Shown: positions 22,938-32,021 of the stretch, one piece after another
How the letters are laid out: each line of letters starts with the position of its first letter
Numbering within the stretch: position 1 is the first letter of the stretch
NCBI GenBank assembly: GCA_043811005.1
Contig: JBDRNO010000286.1
Coordinates: 1 to 32,620 of the forward strand
Length of the DNA stretch: 32,620 nucleotides
Origin: JBDRNO01 sp043811005
Lineage (GTDB): Bacteria; Bacteroidota; Bacteroidia; NORP154
Direction of reading: 5' to 3'
Notes under the pieces: model-generated
Seen by the model: only the letters and a program-made list of their open reading frames with translations
Told to the model about the DNA's origin: nothing
Database searches by the model: none
Position numbers and translations under genes: made by a program

Positions 22938-25900
22938 ATGAAAAAGTTATTATTCCTGACAAGTCTTTGCTTAATTATTTATTCAATAAGCATAAAAGCA
23001 CAAATTACAGTTGATTCAACTGACTATGCCGGTATTGGTGATTACATTATCATGGCAAACGATACTATTCCTCCTGTAAGTATTTCGGTTGGCGGCACAG
23101 GAGCCCAAACCTGGGATTTTACAAGTTTGCAAATCGACTATATTGACTCAATAATATTTGTTGATCCGGCTTCAACAACATTTGGAAGCGACTTTACGTC
23201 TTCTAATCTTGCTTTTGATTATGTTCAGCAAACAAATTACCAAACATCCTCTGCATCACTGCTAACAAATGATGGATTTGTCGGTGATCCAATCGGATTG
23301 GGTGTTGCAACTACGATACTTTTAAATCCAACTCAAAAAGTCATTGATTTCCCTTCAACTTATAATGATTCTTTTGATGATACTTCAGGATTTTTTTTAG
23401 TACTTGATGCTGCTCTCTTAGACCCTTCTTTACCAATCTATGGTATTGATTCCATTAGGTTTAATCATTATAGTTATGTTAATAGTCAAATTGATGCTTA
23501 TGGAATAGTGCAGTTGCCAAGTGGAACATATAACACTATCAGGCAATTTTATACAGAAAATACGATTGACAGCATTTGGGCATATTGCAGTAATCCAGGC
23601 GGTTGTATTATGATTCCATTTGGATGGAGTTTAGCGCCTGTTCTTCCACCTCTTACTGCAAATCCAACATTAGACACAACATACACTTATAAATGGATAG
23701 CAAATGGAGAAGATTATCCTGTAGTTGAATTGGAAACTGTCAATTCTGCAGGGAATGTTATTTCTGCTAATTTCAAAATAGGCAGTTCGGTTGTTGCAAT
23801 AATTACCTCCTCCTCTGATGCCTTATGTAATGGAAATTGTGATGGAGAAGCCACTGTAACGGGAATTAGCGGAGTATTGCCTTATACCTATTTGTGGGAT
23901 GATCCCGGTTCTCAAACCACAGATATCGCTACAGGTCTTTGTGCCGGAACATTTGATGTTATGATAATTGATGCAACTTTTGATACTGTTTATGCGGTTG
24001 CTACTATCGGAGAACCTGACCCTTTATCTGGAACGATATCAATAATAGATAGTGTATCCTGCGATACCTGTTCTGATGGTTCTGCCGTTGCGTCTGCAAA
24101 TGGTGGAACACCCATTTATTTTTTTATTTGGGATGATCCGGACTCTCAAACAGGCCCTTATGCGACAGGGTTATCCCCGGGCACTTATACAGTTACAATT
24201 ACTGATGCCAATGGTTGTACTTATGTTGACACTGTCGAAATTGATTATATTTCAACTTGTAATATTACCTCCTCTTTTACTTCGGGTGCCACCAATATTT
24301 GCGCAGGAGAAACCGTCAATTTTACCAATACCAGTACGGGAGCTACTTCTTATGTATGGCAGGAAGATGGTATCACATTTAGCACGGCTACTAATACCTC
24401 AAGAGTGTTTAATACAGCCGGTTTAAATACCATCAGTTTAATTGCTGAAACTGGAATTTGTAGTGATACCTCAAATGTTATTATTACAGTTAATCCTTTA
24501 CCAATTATTGATTCAGTAACTTCAATAGATGCCACTTCCTGTGGAGGTAGTGATGGGACAATCATGATCTATGCAAGTGGGGGTACAGCGCCATTACAAT
24601 ATTCTGTGAACGGTGGCTCCACTTTTTCCGGTAGTGCAAGTTTCATAGGATTAGGTGCTGGTAATTATGAGGTGGCGGTATCTGATGTAAATAGTTGTTC
24701 AGTAACTGGAAGTACTATAATAATCACAGCGCCCGGATCACCTGCTACTAATGCTGGCTTAGATACTACGATTTGTGAGGGGGATACCTATACTTTATCA
24801 GGAACGATGGGCGGGACTGCATCCAACATAACCTGGACTACATCAGGAGACGGAACATTTAATAATGCTAATTTATTAATGGCAACCTATACACCTTCTA
24901 CAGCCGATATTACAAATGGAAGTGTGACCTTAACAATCACCACAAATGACCCGGATGGAGGTGGACCCTGCCAGGCAGCCGTAGATAACATGACCTTATT
25001 AATCAACCAAACACCAACTGCGAATGCAGGTTCAGATACTTCAATCTGTGAAGGAGACATTTATACCTTATCAAGCGCATCTGTTAGCGGTGCGTCCAGC
25101 TTAACATGGACAACTTCAGGAAGTGGAACATTTGATAATGCTAATTCACAAAATCCTTCTTATACTCCATCCACAACAGATATAACAGCGGGAAGTGTAA
25201 CCCTAACGATTACCACCAATGACCCGGCAGGTCCATGTTCGGCTGCAACAGATAATATGGTATTAACAATTTATGCAGCAGTTACTACTAATGCAGGAGC
25301 AGATGTTTCCATCTGTGAGGGGAAGAGTACAACATTATCGGCAAGTGGTGGCATAAGTTATAGCTGGAGCCCCGCAACCGGCTTAGACAATCCCAATATT
25401 TACAACCCTGTTGCTTCTCCTGCTGCTACAATCACTTATACAGTAACCGTAACAGATGTAAACGGCTGTGCAGGTGCAGGTTCTGTAACCGTAACAGTTT
25501 ATCCCAATCCTGCTGAGCCAACAATTTCTCAGGTTGGAAATTCGCTTTTATGCGATAGTACGGCTAACAGTTATCAGTGGTTCTTTAATGGTGATACTAT
25601 CCCGGGTGAAACCGGACAATTTTATACCGCTATACAAACTGGCTTTTACACTGTTACTATAACGGATAATAATGGTTGTTCAACTAATTCTGACCAGCAA
25701 AGTGTTACAGTTGGAATAAAAGAAACTGTTGCAGGGCATGGTATTAATATTTATCCTAATCCCAATACAGGTGAGTTTACAATAGAACTTGTCCTGAGCG
25801 AAGCCGAAGGACAATTAAGGATTTATAATATTTTAGGGCAGGAAATCTTCTCAGAAAAACTAACAAACGTAAAAGGCAAATATTTTAAGCAGATTAATTT

Positions 25901-25994
25901 AGCTGATCATCCAACAGGTATCTACAACCTGCAATTATATAGCAATAAATCTATAATCAACAAAAAGATAATTATTCAAAAGCAAAGGCAATAA
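22938..25994 (+). CDS. Large secreted surface protein with SprB-like and PKD-like modules and T9SS type A sorting domain
   Basis: 1018 residues. The signal peptide (MKKLLFLTSLCLIIYSISIKAQ) precedes a unique N-terminal region of about 280 residues. Two SprB-type repeats follow, each with Cys, YxWDDP and TYTVTITDANGC-like strands. A PKD-like domain (FTSGATNICAGETVNFTN) is next, then two near-identical modules of about 90 residues starting NAG(L/S)DT(T/S)ICEGD (about 605-785) and a third, partial one. The last 80 residues are a T9SS type A domain (INIYPNPNTGEFTIEL, LRIYNILGQEIFSEK, GIYNLQLYSN). It should be exported by T9SS to the surface. SprB-like repeats are known from gliding adhesins, but motility cannot be inferred here. 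A repeat lies in frame inside the sorting domain (25788-25815). Confidence 0.88.
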   Translation: MKKLLFLTSLCLIIYSISIKAQITVDSTDYAGIGDYIIMANDTIPPVSISVGGTGAQTWDFTSLQIDYIDSIIFVDPASTTFGSDFTSSNLAFDYVQQTNYQTSSASLLTNDGFVGDPIGLGVATTILLNPTQKVIDFPSTYNDSFDDTSGFFLVLDAALLDPSLPIYGIDSIRFNHYSYVNSQIDAYGIVQLPSGTYNTIRQFYTENTIDSIWAYCSNPGGCIMIPFGWSLAPVLPPLTANPTLDTTYTYKWIANGEDYPVVELETVNSAGNVISANFKIGSSVVAIITSSSDALCNGNCDGEATVTGISGVLPYTYLWDDPGSQTTDIATGLCAGTFDVMIIDATFDTVYAVATIGEPDPLSGTISIIDSVSCDTCSDGSAVASANGGTPIYFFIWDDPDSQTGPYATGLSPGTYTVTITDANGCTYVDTVEIDYISTCNITSSFTSGATNICAGETVNFTNTSTGATSYVWQEDGITFSTATNTSRVFNTAGLNTISLIAETGICSDTSNVIITVNPLPIIDSVTSIDATSCGGSDGTIMIYASGGTAPLQYSVNGGSTFSGSASFIGLGAGNYEVAVSDVNSCSVTGSTIIITAPGSPATNAGLDTTICEGDTYTLSGTMGGTASNITWTTSGDGTFNNANLLMATYTPSTADITNGSVTLTITTNDPDGGGPCQAAVDNMTLLINQTPTANAGSDTSICEGDIYTLSSASVSGASSLTWTTSGSGTFDNANSQNPSYTPSTTDITAGSVTLTITTNDPAGPCSAATDNMVLTIYAAVTTNAGADVSICEGKSTTLSASGGISYSWSPATGLDNPNIYNPVASPAATITYTVTVTDVNGCAGAGSVTVTVYPNPAEPTISQVGNSLLCDSTANSYQWFFNGDTIPGETGQFYTAIQTGFYTVTITDNNGCSTNSDQQSVTVGIKETVAGHGINIYPNPNTGEFTIELVLSEAEGQLRIYNILGQEIFSEKLTNVKGKYFKQINLADHPTGIYNLQLYSNKSIINKKIIIQKQRQ
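24747..25300 (+). repeat. Tandem modules of about 270 bp inside the T9SS cargo gene
   Basis: The coding sequence for the ICEGD...TWTTSG...TLTITTNDP modules occurs twice, about 91 codons apart. The start of a third follows near 25281, 89 codons later. The DNA copies are similar but not identical, so the duplication is not very recent. Confidence 0.65.
25788..25815. repeat. In-frame palindromic repeat inside the T9SS sorting domain
   Basis: GTCCT and AGGAC (25791-25795, 25808-25812) enclose GAGCGAAGCCGA. The motif resembles the TCCTGAGCGAAG...AAGGA repeat seen between genes in other Bacteroidota (from memory). It encodes VLSEAEG, between the first and second strands of the sorting domain, without breaking the frame. 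Confidence 0.55.
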
Positions 25995-26260
25995 CAGATG
26001 CTTCTCCAGTATCAATTATTTCAACCAAATATTCATAAAACCTGGTATCTTTTATCCCCCATACTTTTACAGGTGTGTTCCTTTTCACTATTTTCAGTTC
26101 CGTTCAATCAGCGAGGGAAGTAGATTCTTAAATGACTACCTCCTTTGACAATAGTATTTTCCGGGATTTAGTAATAATATTTTTTTTATTCAATTTTCGA
26201 AGCGATGTTCTTTAGAGTATAAAATTAACAAAAATAATAACATTTAAAAATTAGAAATCA
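25995..26260. other. Gene-free stretch before the AsmA promoter
   Basis: AT-rich; I see no convincing gene. A 38-codon minus-strand frame (25972-26088) reads like protein (NTPVKVWGIKDTRFYEY...) but has only a GTG start, overlaps the end of the cargo gene and has no recognisable family. It may be a gene remnant. Confidence 0.3.
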
Positions 26261-26261
26261 A

Positions 26262-26269
26262 TATATTTG
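26262..26269 (+). promoter_or_regulatory. Bacteroidota -7 promoter element for the AsmA-like gene
   Basis: TATATTTG matches TAnnTTTG exactly. Transcription from here would leave a leader of about 175 nt holding the folded element at 26316-26415. Confidence 0.5.
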
Positions 26270-26315
26270 CAACCCATCAAAAAAAAATAACTAATAAGTT
26301 TATCTTTATAAAAAA

Positions 26316-26415
26316 TTTTGCCACAAAAACATTTTAATCCTGTTGGATAACAGGACAAAATCCCACTAAATTTTTCTTTTGTGAAATTTAGTGTTTTAGT
26401 GTTTTTGTGGCAAAA
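26316..26415. repeat. 100-bp three-stem inverted-repeat element in the AsmA leader
   Basis: The outer arms are perfect over 16 bp (TTTTGCCACAAAAACA at 26316-26331 with 26400-26415). Inside are two more perfect hairpins: CCTGTT/AACAGG (26339-26354, loop GGAT) and CACTAAATTT/AAATTTAGTG (26364-26393, 10-nt loop). It ends 34 nt before the ATG at 26450. It could be a leader RNA structure or an inserted repeat. Confidence 0.65.
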
Positions 26416-26449
26416 TATTTAAATTCCGATATATTTAAAAATATAAATC

Positions 26450-29350
26450 ATGAAATTTTTAAAAAAAATATTAATAGTATTAATAGTACTCGTTGTACTA
26501 TTAGTAGGAGCTGTAATAGTTTTACCAATCATCTTTAAGGGTGATATAGTTAAGCTCGTTAAGGAAGAAGCCAACAATAACCTGAATGCCAAAGTAGAGT
26601 TTGGCGATTTTGATATCTCATTGATTAGCAGCTTCCCGGATTTCTCTTTTTATATAAAAGACGTTTCTGTTGCTGGAATTGATGATTTTGAAGGTGATAC
26701 GTTGGTATCAATAGGGTCATTGGATCTAACCATAGATCTTATGAGTGTTATTAATGGAGAGGAAATCGCAATAAAAACCATTAGTATTGACAAGCTTAAA
26801 GCATTTGTAAAGGTTTTGAAAGACGGTAAAGCCAACTGGGATATTACAAAAGAAACTGCAGAAGAAGAGGTAGGAGAAGAAGTTGAAGTAGCAGTTGATG
26901 TTGACACTGCTGAAGCCCCACCATTTAAGATGTCTCTTAAGAAATTTGAAATAACAAATACCGATATTGTTTATGATGATGAGGAGATGGATTTTTATAC
27001 TTCGGTAGATAACCTTAATTTTTATTTAAAAGGAGATTTCACAGAAGATTTCACAACACTTGAGATAAAAACCACAATTTCTGCTTTAACTGTGGTTATG
27101 GGGAAAATAAAATATCTCAATAAGGTAGAGTTAGAGATAAACGCTGACCTTGACGCGGACCTTGTTAATTCCAAATATACTTTTAAAAACAACGAATTTC
27201 GCATTAACCAGTTGTACCTTGGATGGGATGGCTTTGCAGCAATGCCCGGGGATGATATTGACCTGGATTTGACATTTAGCGCTAAAAAGACCGATTTCAG
27301 AAATATTTTGTCATTGATCCCTGCTGTTTATGCTACGGATTTTGAAGATGTAAAAACTGCCGGTAAATTAGCATTGAATGGTTACGCAAAAGGAAAATAT
27401 ACAGATACCGCTCTTCCTGCTTTTGGCATTAATCTCCTGGTTGAAAACGCTATGTTTCAATACCCGGACCTGCCTAAAGCCGTTGACAATATTAACATAA
27501 AGGTGAATATTAGTAATCCTGGCGGTAGTGAGGACAACACAGTGATAGATGTGTCAAAATTTCACGTGGAGTTGGCTGGGAATCCAGTTGACATTCATCT
27601 CATGCTTAAAACACCTGTTTCCGATCCTCAAATTGATTGTGGTTTTAAAGGCGAGATTGACCTGACCAAGATCAAAGATGTTATCCCCCTTGAAGAGGGC
27701 GAAGACCTTACCGGATTGATCAGATCGGATATTGTTATAATTGGCAAACTCTCAACCCTGGAAAATGAGCAATATGAAGAGTTTAATGCTGTGGGAGAAA
27801 TGTCAATCGCTGATTTGAAATATTCCAGTTCCGATTTACCGCAAGGTGTTATCATTGACTGGGCTAACATGAAGTTCTCTCCTCAATATGTTGATCTTAT
27901 TGCTTTTGATTGCAGAATAGGTAAGAGTGATATACACGCCAGTGGCGCTATTGAGAACTTTATTGCTTATGCATTAACAGATAGCGCAGAATTAAAAGGA
28001 CGTTATCAACTTGGATCCCATCTGTTTGACTTGAATGAATTTATGGAAGAAAGTGAAGATGAAACTACATCCGCACCTGTAGCTGAAACTGAAGTTTCTG
28101 ACCTGTCTGCCGAAGCTTCAGCACAGGCAGAAGATACTGTTCCGCTCTCAATTATTGAAGTTCCGGGGAATATCGATTTTACCATGACCTCAACATTTGA
28201 CCGCATATTATACGATAAGATGGTTATGACCAATGTAAGTGGTTTGTTAAGAGTAAAAGACAGGATTGTAACCATGGAAAACCTCGGCATGAATCTGTTG
28301 GAGGGAACAATGACGGTAAATGGCAGTTATGACACAAAAGATGCTGAGAAACCGGTTGTTAATTTTGATCTTGATATTTCAAATTGGAATATTCCTCAAA
28401 CATTTGAAACTTTTAATACTGTACAAAGGTTAGCTCCAATAGCAGAGAATTGTACTGGTAAATTTTCTGTTAAGATGGATTTTGTTTCCGATCTGGATGA
28501 ACACATGGAACCAATAATGAATTCTTTAATCGGCTCGGGGGGGCTAAGCACTGACAAGGTGGTAGTTGAAGGTTCCGAAACCATCAATAAACTTGCTAAC
28601 GTCATGAAAAACGATAAGTACAAACGATTGGAATTTTATGATTTGAACGGATCCTTTAAGTTTAAGGATGGCAGGGTGTATTTAGAGCCGTCTGATGTAA
28701 AGATTGGGAATTCAAAAGCTGTTATTTTTGGTTCAAACGGCTTTGACCAAACTTTGGACTATACATTAAAAATGGAAGTGCCTACAAGTGAGTTCGGGGC
28801 AGAGGCAAATGTTTTACTGGAAAATGTTGCTGGCTTTGCTAGTAATATTGGCGTTGATGTTAGTGTTCCAGAAGTTGTTAATGTGGATATACTTATCACC
28901 GGAACTGTCAACGATCCAAAAGTAAGAATTGGAAATATAAGACCCTCGGGAGCTGGTAATAAATCGATTAAAGAACAGATCAAAGAGGAAATAAAAGAAG
29001 TGGTTAAGGAGAAAATTGAAGAAGCAAAGGAGGAAATTAAGAAAGAAGTAAAGGATAAGGCCCGTGAAGAAGCTGAAAAAATAATAAAAGAAGCAGAGAA
29101 GAAAGCTGCTGTTATTCGAAATGAAGCAAAGAAAGTGGCTGATAATGTAAAAAAAGAATGTTATGCCAATGTTAAAAAGGGGGAAGATGAAGCCAAGGGT
29201 CCGGTAGCTAAAATAGCGGCAAAAGCAGCTGGAGAGAAGCTCAGAAAAGAATGCGATAAAAAAGCTCAAAAAATAATTGATGAAGCAAATAAAAAAGCAA
29301 ATGTTGTATTGAGTGAAGCCAGGGAAAGAGCGGATGATAAGCTAAAATAA
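26450..29350 (+). CDS. AsmA-like membrane-anchored periplasmic protein
   Basis: 966 residues. One N-terminal transmembrane helix (about 5-30) is followed by the typical AsmA start (VKLVKEEANNNLNAKVEFGDFDISLISSFPDFSFYIKDVSV). A long periplasmic beta-rich region with repeated LDL/VNVDI strands and a conserved C-terminal part follow (LEFYDLNGSFKFKDGRVYLE, TGTVNDPKVRIGNI). AsmA/TamB-type proteins are thought to bridge the periplasm and move phospholipids between membranes. After about residue 840 comes a Lys/Glu/Ala-rich tail (EEIKEVVKEKIEEAKEEIKK) that looks like a long coiled coil. An acidic linker near residues 540-560 contains an in-frame palindromic repeat (28103-28132). The leader contains a structured element. 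Substrate is not known. Confidence 0.85.
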   Translation: MKFLKKILIVLIVLVVLLVGAVIVLPIIFKGDIVKLVKEEANNNLNAKVEFGDFDISLISSFPDFSFYIKDVSVAGIDDFEGDTLVSIGSLDLTIDLMSVINGEEIAIKTISIDKLKAFVKVLKDGKANWDITKETAEEEVGEEVEVAVDVDTAEAPPFKMSLKKFEITNTDIVYDDEEMDFYTSVDNLNFYLKGDFTEDFTTLEIKTTISALTVVMGKIKYLNKVELEINADLDADLVNSKYTFKNNEFRINQLYLGWDGFAAMPGDDIDLDLTFSAKKTDFRNILSLIPAVYATDFEDVKTAGKLALNGYAKGKYTDTALPAFGINLLVENAMFQYPDLPKAVDNINIKVNISNPGGSEDNTVIDVSKFHVELAGNPVDIHLMLKTPVSDPQIDCGFKGEIDLTKIKDVIPLEEGEDLTGLIRSDIVIIGKLSTLENEQYEEFNAVGEMSIADLKYSSSDLPQGVIIDWANMKFSPQYVDLIAFDCRIGKSDIHASGAIENFIAYALTDSAELKGRYQLGSHLFDLNEFMEESEDETTSAPVAETEVSDLSAEASAQAEDTVPLSIIEVPGNIDFTMTSTFDRILYDKMVMTNVSGLLRVKDRIVTMENLGMNLLEGTMTVNGSYDTKDAEKPVVNFDLDISNWNIPQTFETFNTVQRLAPIAENCTGKFSVKMDFVSDLDEHMEPIMNSLIGSGGLSTDKVVVEGSETINKLANVMKNDKYKRLEFYDLNGSFKFKDGRVYLEPSDVKIGNSKAVIFGSNGFDQTLDYTLKMEVPTSEFGAEANVLLENVAGFASNIGVDVSVPEVVNVDILITGTVNDPKVRIGNIRPSGAGNKSIKEQIKEEIKEVVKEKIEEAKEEIKKEVKDKAREEAEKIIKEAEKKAAVIRNEAKKVADNVKKECYANVKKGEDEAKGPVAKIAAKAAGEKLRKECDKKAQKIIDEANKKANVVLSEARERADDKLK
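28103..28132. repeat. In-frame palindromic repeat inside the AsmA-like gene
   Basis: TCTGCC (28106-28111) and GGCAGA (28126-28131) flank an inner GAAGCTTC. It resembles TGCCGAAGCTTCAGC-type dispersed repeats of Bacteroidota (from memory). It encodes LSAEASAQAED in an acidic, probably unstructured linker. Confidence 0.45.
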
Positions 29351-29434
29351 GCAGCTCCGATTTGTTATTGGAGTTTATAATCGAAAATAACCTTTATATT
29401 TTTGATATTAGATATTGGATATTATACATTGTAC

Positions 29435-29630
29435 GGGATAAATTTATACATTTTGTTAGCCAGAGATTAGTTATTAGTTTTTAGTTGTTGGTTTTGGTTT
29501 TTCAGTTTCTTGTTATGGTTGCTTAGTTGATGATATGGTACGAACGAACTAACGAACTAAAACCAGTAACTAAAATAACTAAAACCAAAGACCAATAAAC
29601 TCTAAACTTTAAAAATGTACAGTTTTATTC
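29435..29630. repeat. Imperfect 200-bp hairpin of AGTT/GGTT and AACT/AACC words
   Basis: The left half (29462-29535) has words such as TTAGTTATTAG, TTGGTTTTGG and CTTAGTTG. The right half (29545-29605) has complementary words such as GAACTAACGAAC and ACTAAAACCA. Outer arms GGGATAAA...TACATTTT (29435-29454) and AAAATGTACA...TTATTCC (29611-29630) also pair imperfectly. No gene lies in 29351-29765. Confidence 0.55.
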
Positions 29631-29765
29631 CGGTTTCAGTATAATCCTGTCATTTTTCAATAGATTATGATTTATGCTCCTTTTTCTAAAATACTTCCAT
29701 ATTTAATATTCCCCCGACTGTATCGAAGCAGACTTGTTCAATATTTGTGCCTAAGGACGATATCC

Positions 29766-31917
29766 ATGTTTTTTACATGTTTTTTTATTTTTAACAACTT
29801 GCTGCCAATTTTGTACTACTTTCTGCCTTGCCCAAAATGCAGAAATTGAAGAAGAAGAAGTAGAAGAATGTGATGAAATAACAAATAAAAGGGCTATTAA
29901 GCTGTATGAAAAGGGCATCGGTAAAATTCGTTCCGATCAGCGGGAAGCAGTGATGCTTCTTAAAAAAGCAATTAGTATTGAGCCTGACTATGTGGACGCA
30001 TATTATGAACTTGCACGGATGAGTATCTGGGCAAAAAGTTACGGGGCGGCAAAAAAATATCTTATTAAGGTAATTGAGATATGCCCGTCTTTCAACATAT
30101 ATGCCCATTATTATTTAGGTGATATATATTATGGTTCGGGAGAAGATGATGAGGCATTAAAATACCTTAGGGAATTTATCAAGCATCCGGATGATATAAA
30201 ATCAGACCGGGATTACAACCGTGCTGAGCTTTTGATCAAGAGTGCCGAATTTTTTTCCCGAATGTATAATAATCCCGTACCTTTTGAACCTAAAAGTGTT
30301 GAAGGAATATGTACTCAGCTTGATGAATATCTGCCTGCTATTTCTGCAGATAATGAAATAGCGTTTTTTACACGAAGATACAAGAAAAAGAGTCTGGGAG
30401 ATTTAAATTCAATCGAGGTAGAACAATTTACATATAGTGAGCGTGTAGATGGTAAATTCACCAGGGGTAAGCCCATGCCCCCGCCATTTAACCGTGGTAT
30501 GAATGAAGGAGGGGCAACGCTTACCATTGAAAATAAACGGATGTATTTCACTATCTGTAAAACCACAACTACCGGCTATTACAATTGTGATATTTATTCG
30601 GCTGATTATATCTATAATGATCCTGAAGAGTTCAAAAAGCTGGTTGAGGAGGAAGAAAAGAGATTTGGAAAAAGAGACATTCAATTAGAAGATATTCCTG
30701 AGTTTAGATGGGATAACATAAGAAATTTGGATGAAGACCTGCCATCAGGTGGGATAGGTGTAAACTCCATCAATACATGGGAATCCCAACCATCAATATC
30801 TCCGGATGGCAAAATATTGTATTATACCAGCGACCGAAAAGGTGGATATGGCGGTTATGATATTTATAAAACAGTTTTTTTCGATTCTACAAGCAAATGG
30901 AGCCAGCCGGTAAACATGGGCTCTATGATCAACACAAAAGGCAATGAAAAATCCCCTTTCATTCATCCTGATGATCAAACATTTTATTTTTCTTCTGATA
31001 GCTTGAGAGGATTAGGTGGATATGATATTTTTTTTACAAAAAAAGGTGATGATGGGCAGTGGCAAAAGCCAAAGAACATTGGTTATCCCATCAATACCGA
31101 AGAAGATGATCTGGGGTTTTTTGTCAGTACCGATGGCAAGACGGGCTACTTCTCTTCAAATCTGACTATCCATACTTCAGCGAGAGATTCAGTCCAACAG
31201 CAGGCAGGTAAAACCACAGTCAGGGTTAAAGGTGAAGGTGGATGGGATTTGTATTCATTCCCCCTTTATAAAGACGCTAGGCCAGAGAAGGTGCTCTTTT
31301 TAAAAGGGCAGCTTAAAGATGAGCAAGGTGAAGTCCTTGTCGAAGCTGAGATGGAACTGAAAAATGTTAGAACTAAGGAGATTAATAAAGTAAATGTTGA
31401 TTCTGAAAGCGGAAAATATGCTACCGTAATTACCCTTGAACAAGAAGATGATTTTATTATGAAGGTCAAAAAAGATGATTATGCTTTTACCACTAAGTAT
31501 ATCTCTACAAAAGAACCTATATACTATGCCCCTTCCAAAATTGATTTTGAAGTTAAGGAAATTGAAGTAGGAGATACTTACCATTTAAATAACATCAATT
31601 TTGCTACAAATTCAACAAATGTGCTTACAGATGTTTCATTGACGATCTTAGATGATTTCGTTGAGTTCCTCGAGGATAATCCATACATGACTGTTGAGAT
31701 CCATGGACATACCGATAATGTGGGAAGCAGCGAAGATAACATGGAATTATCCAAAAACAGGGCAAAAGCCGTTAATGATTACCTGATCCTTAACGGAATA
31801 GAAAATTCCCGTCTTACTTACCGTTGGTTTGGAGAGACCAAACCTGTTACCAGTAATGATACCGATGAGGACAGGGCGATGAACAGGAGAACGGAATTCC
31901 TTGTAACTTCTAGATGA
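29766..31917 (+). CDS. PorE-like T9SS/cell-envelope protein (TPR, PD40, CRD, OmpA), apparent 5' frameshift
   Basis: Domain order: TPR repeats (RAIKLYEKGIGKIRSDQREA, then EPDYVDAYYELARM), PD40 propeller blades (PSISPDGKILYYTSDRKGGY, GYDIFFTK, VSTDGKTGYFSSN), a regulatory-like beta domain (LFLKGQLKDEQGEVLVEAEM) and an OmpA C-terminal domain (HGHTDNVGSSEDNMELSKNR). This is the layout of PorE, which anchors T9SS core parts to peptidoglycan. In-frame starts are only GTG 29950 and ATG 29953, which would cut the first TPR. The frame is open back to 29755 and encodes FCLAQNAEIEEEE, like the end of a signal peptide. The only nearby ATG (29766) is one base out of frame, in a region with runs of six and seven Ts (29769-29774, 29780-29786). 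Loss of one T would restore an intact start. It is either a real frameshift or a homopolymer error. Confidence 0.85.
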
Positions 31918-32007
31918 AGATAACTTTCATCACTATGTATTCATACTTGATTGGTAATTGTGATTTTGAGAGAAGAATTATGTTTATTAGATAACCGTGC
32001 TTTTTTT

Positions 32008-32015
32008 TAATTTTG
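32008..32015 (+). promoter_or_regulatory. Bacteroidota -7 promoter element
   Basis: TAATTTTG matches TAnnTTTG, only 7 nt before the ATG at 32022, so the transcript would have little or no leader if this site is used. Confidence 0.4.
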
Positions 32016-32021
32016 CAACAC

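Noticed and set aside
25972..26088. 38-codon minus-strand frame (NTPVKVWGIKDTRFYEY...)
   Set aside because: The residues look protein-like, but it has only a GTG start, overlaps the end of the T9SS cargo gene and has no recognisable family. Kept only as a possible gene remnant.
29667..29849. 60-codon open frame before the PorE-like gene
   Set aside because: Its first half is not protein-like. Only the end (from ATG 29766) matters, as the likely out-of-frame start of the PorE-like gene.
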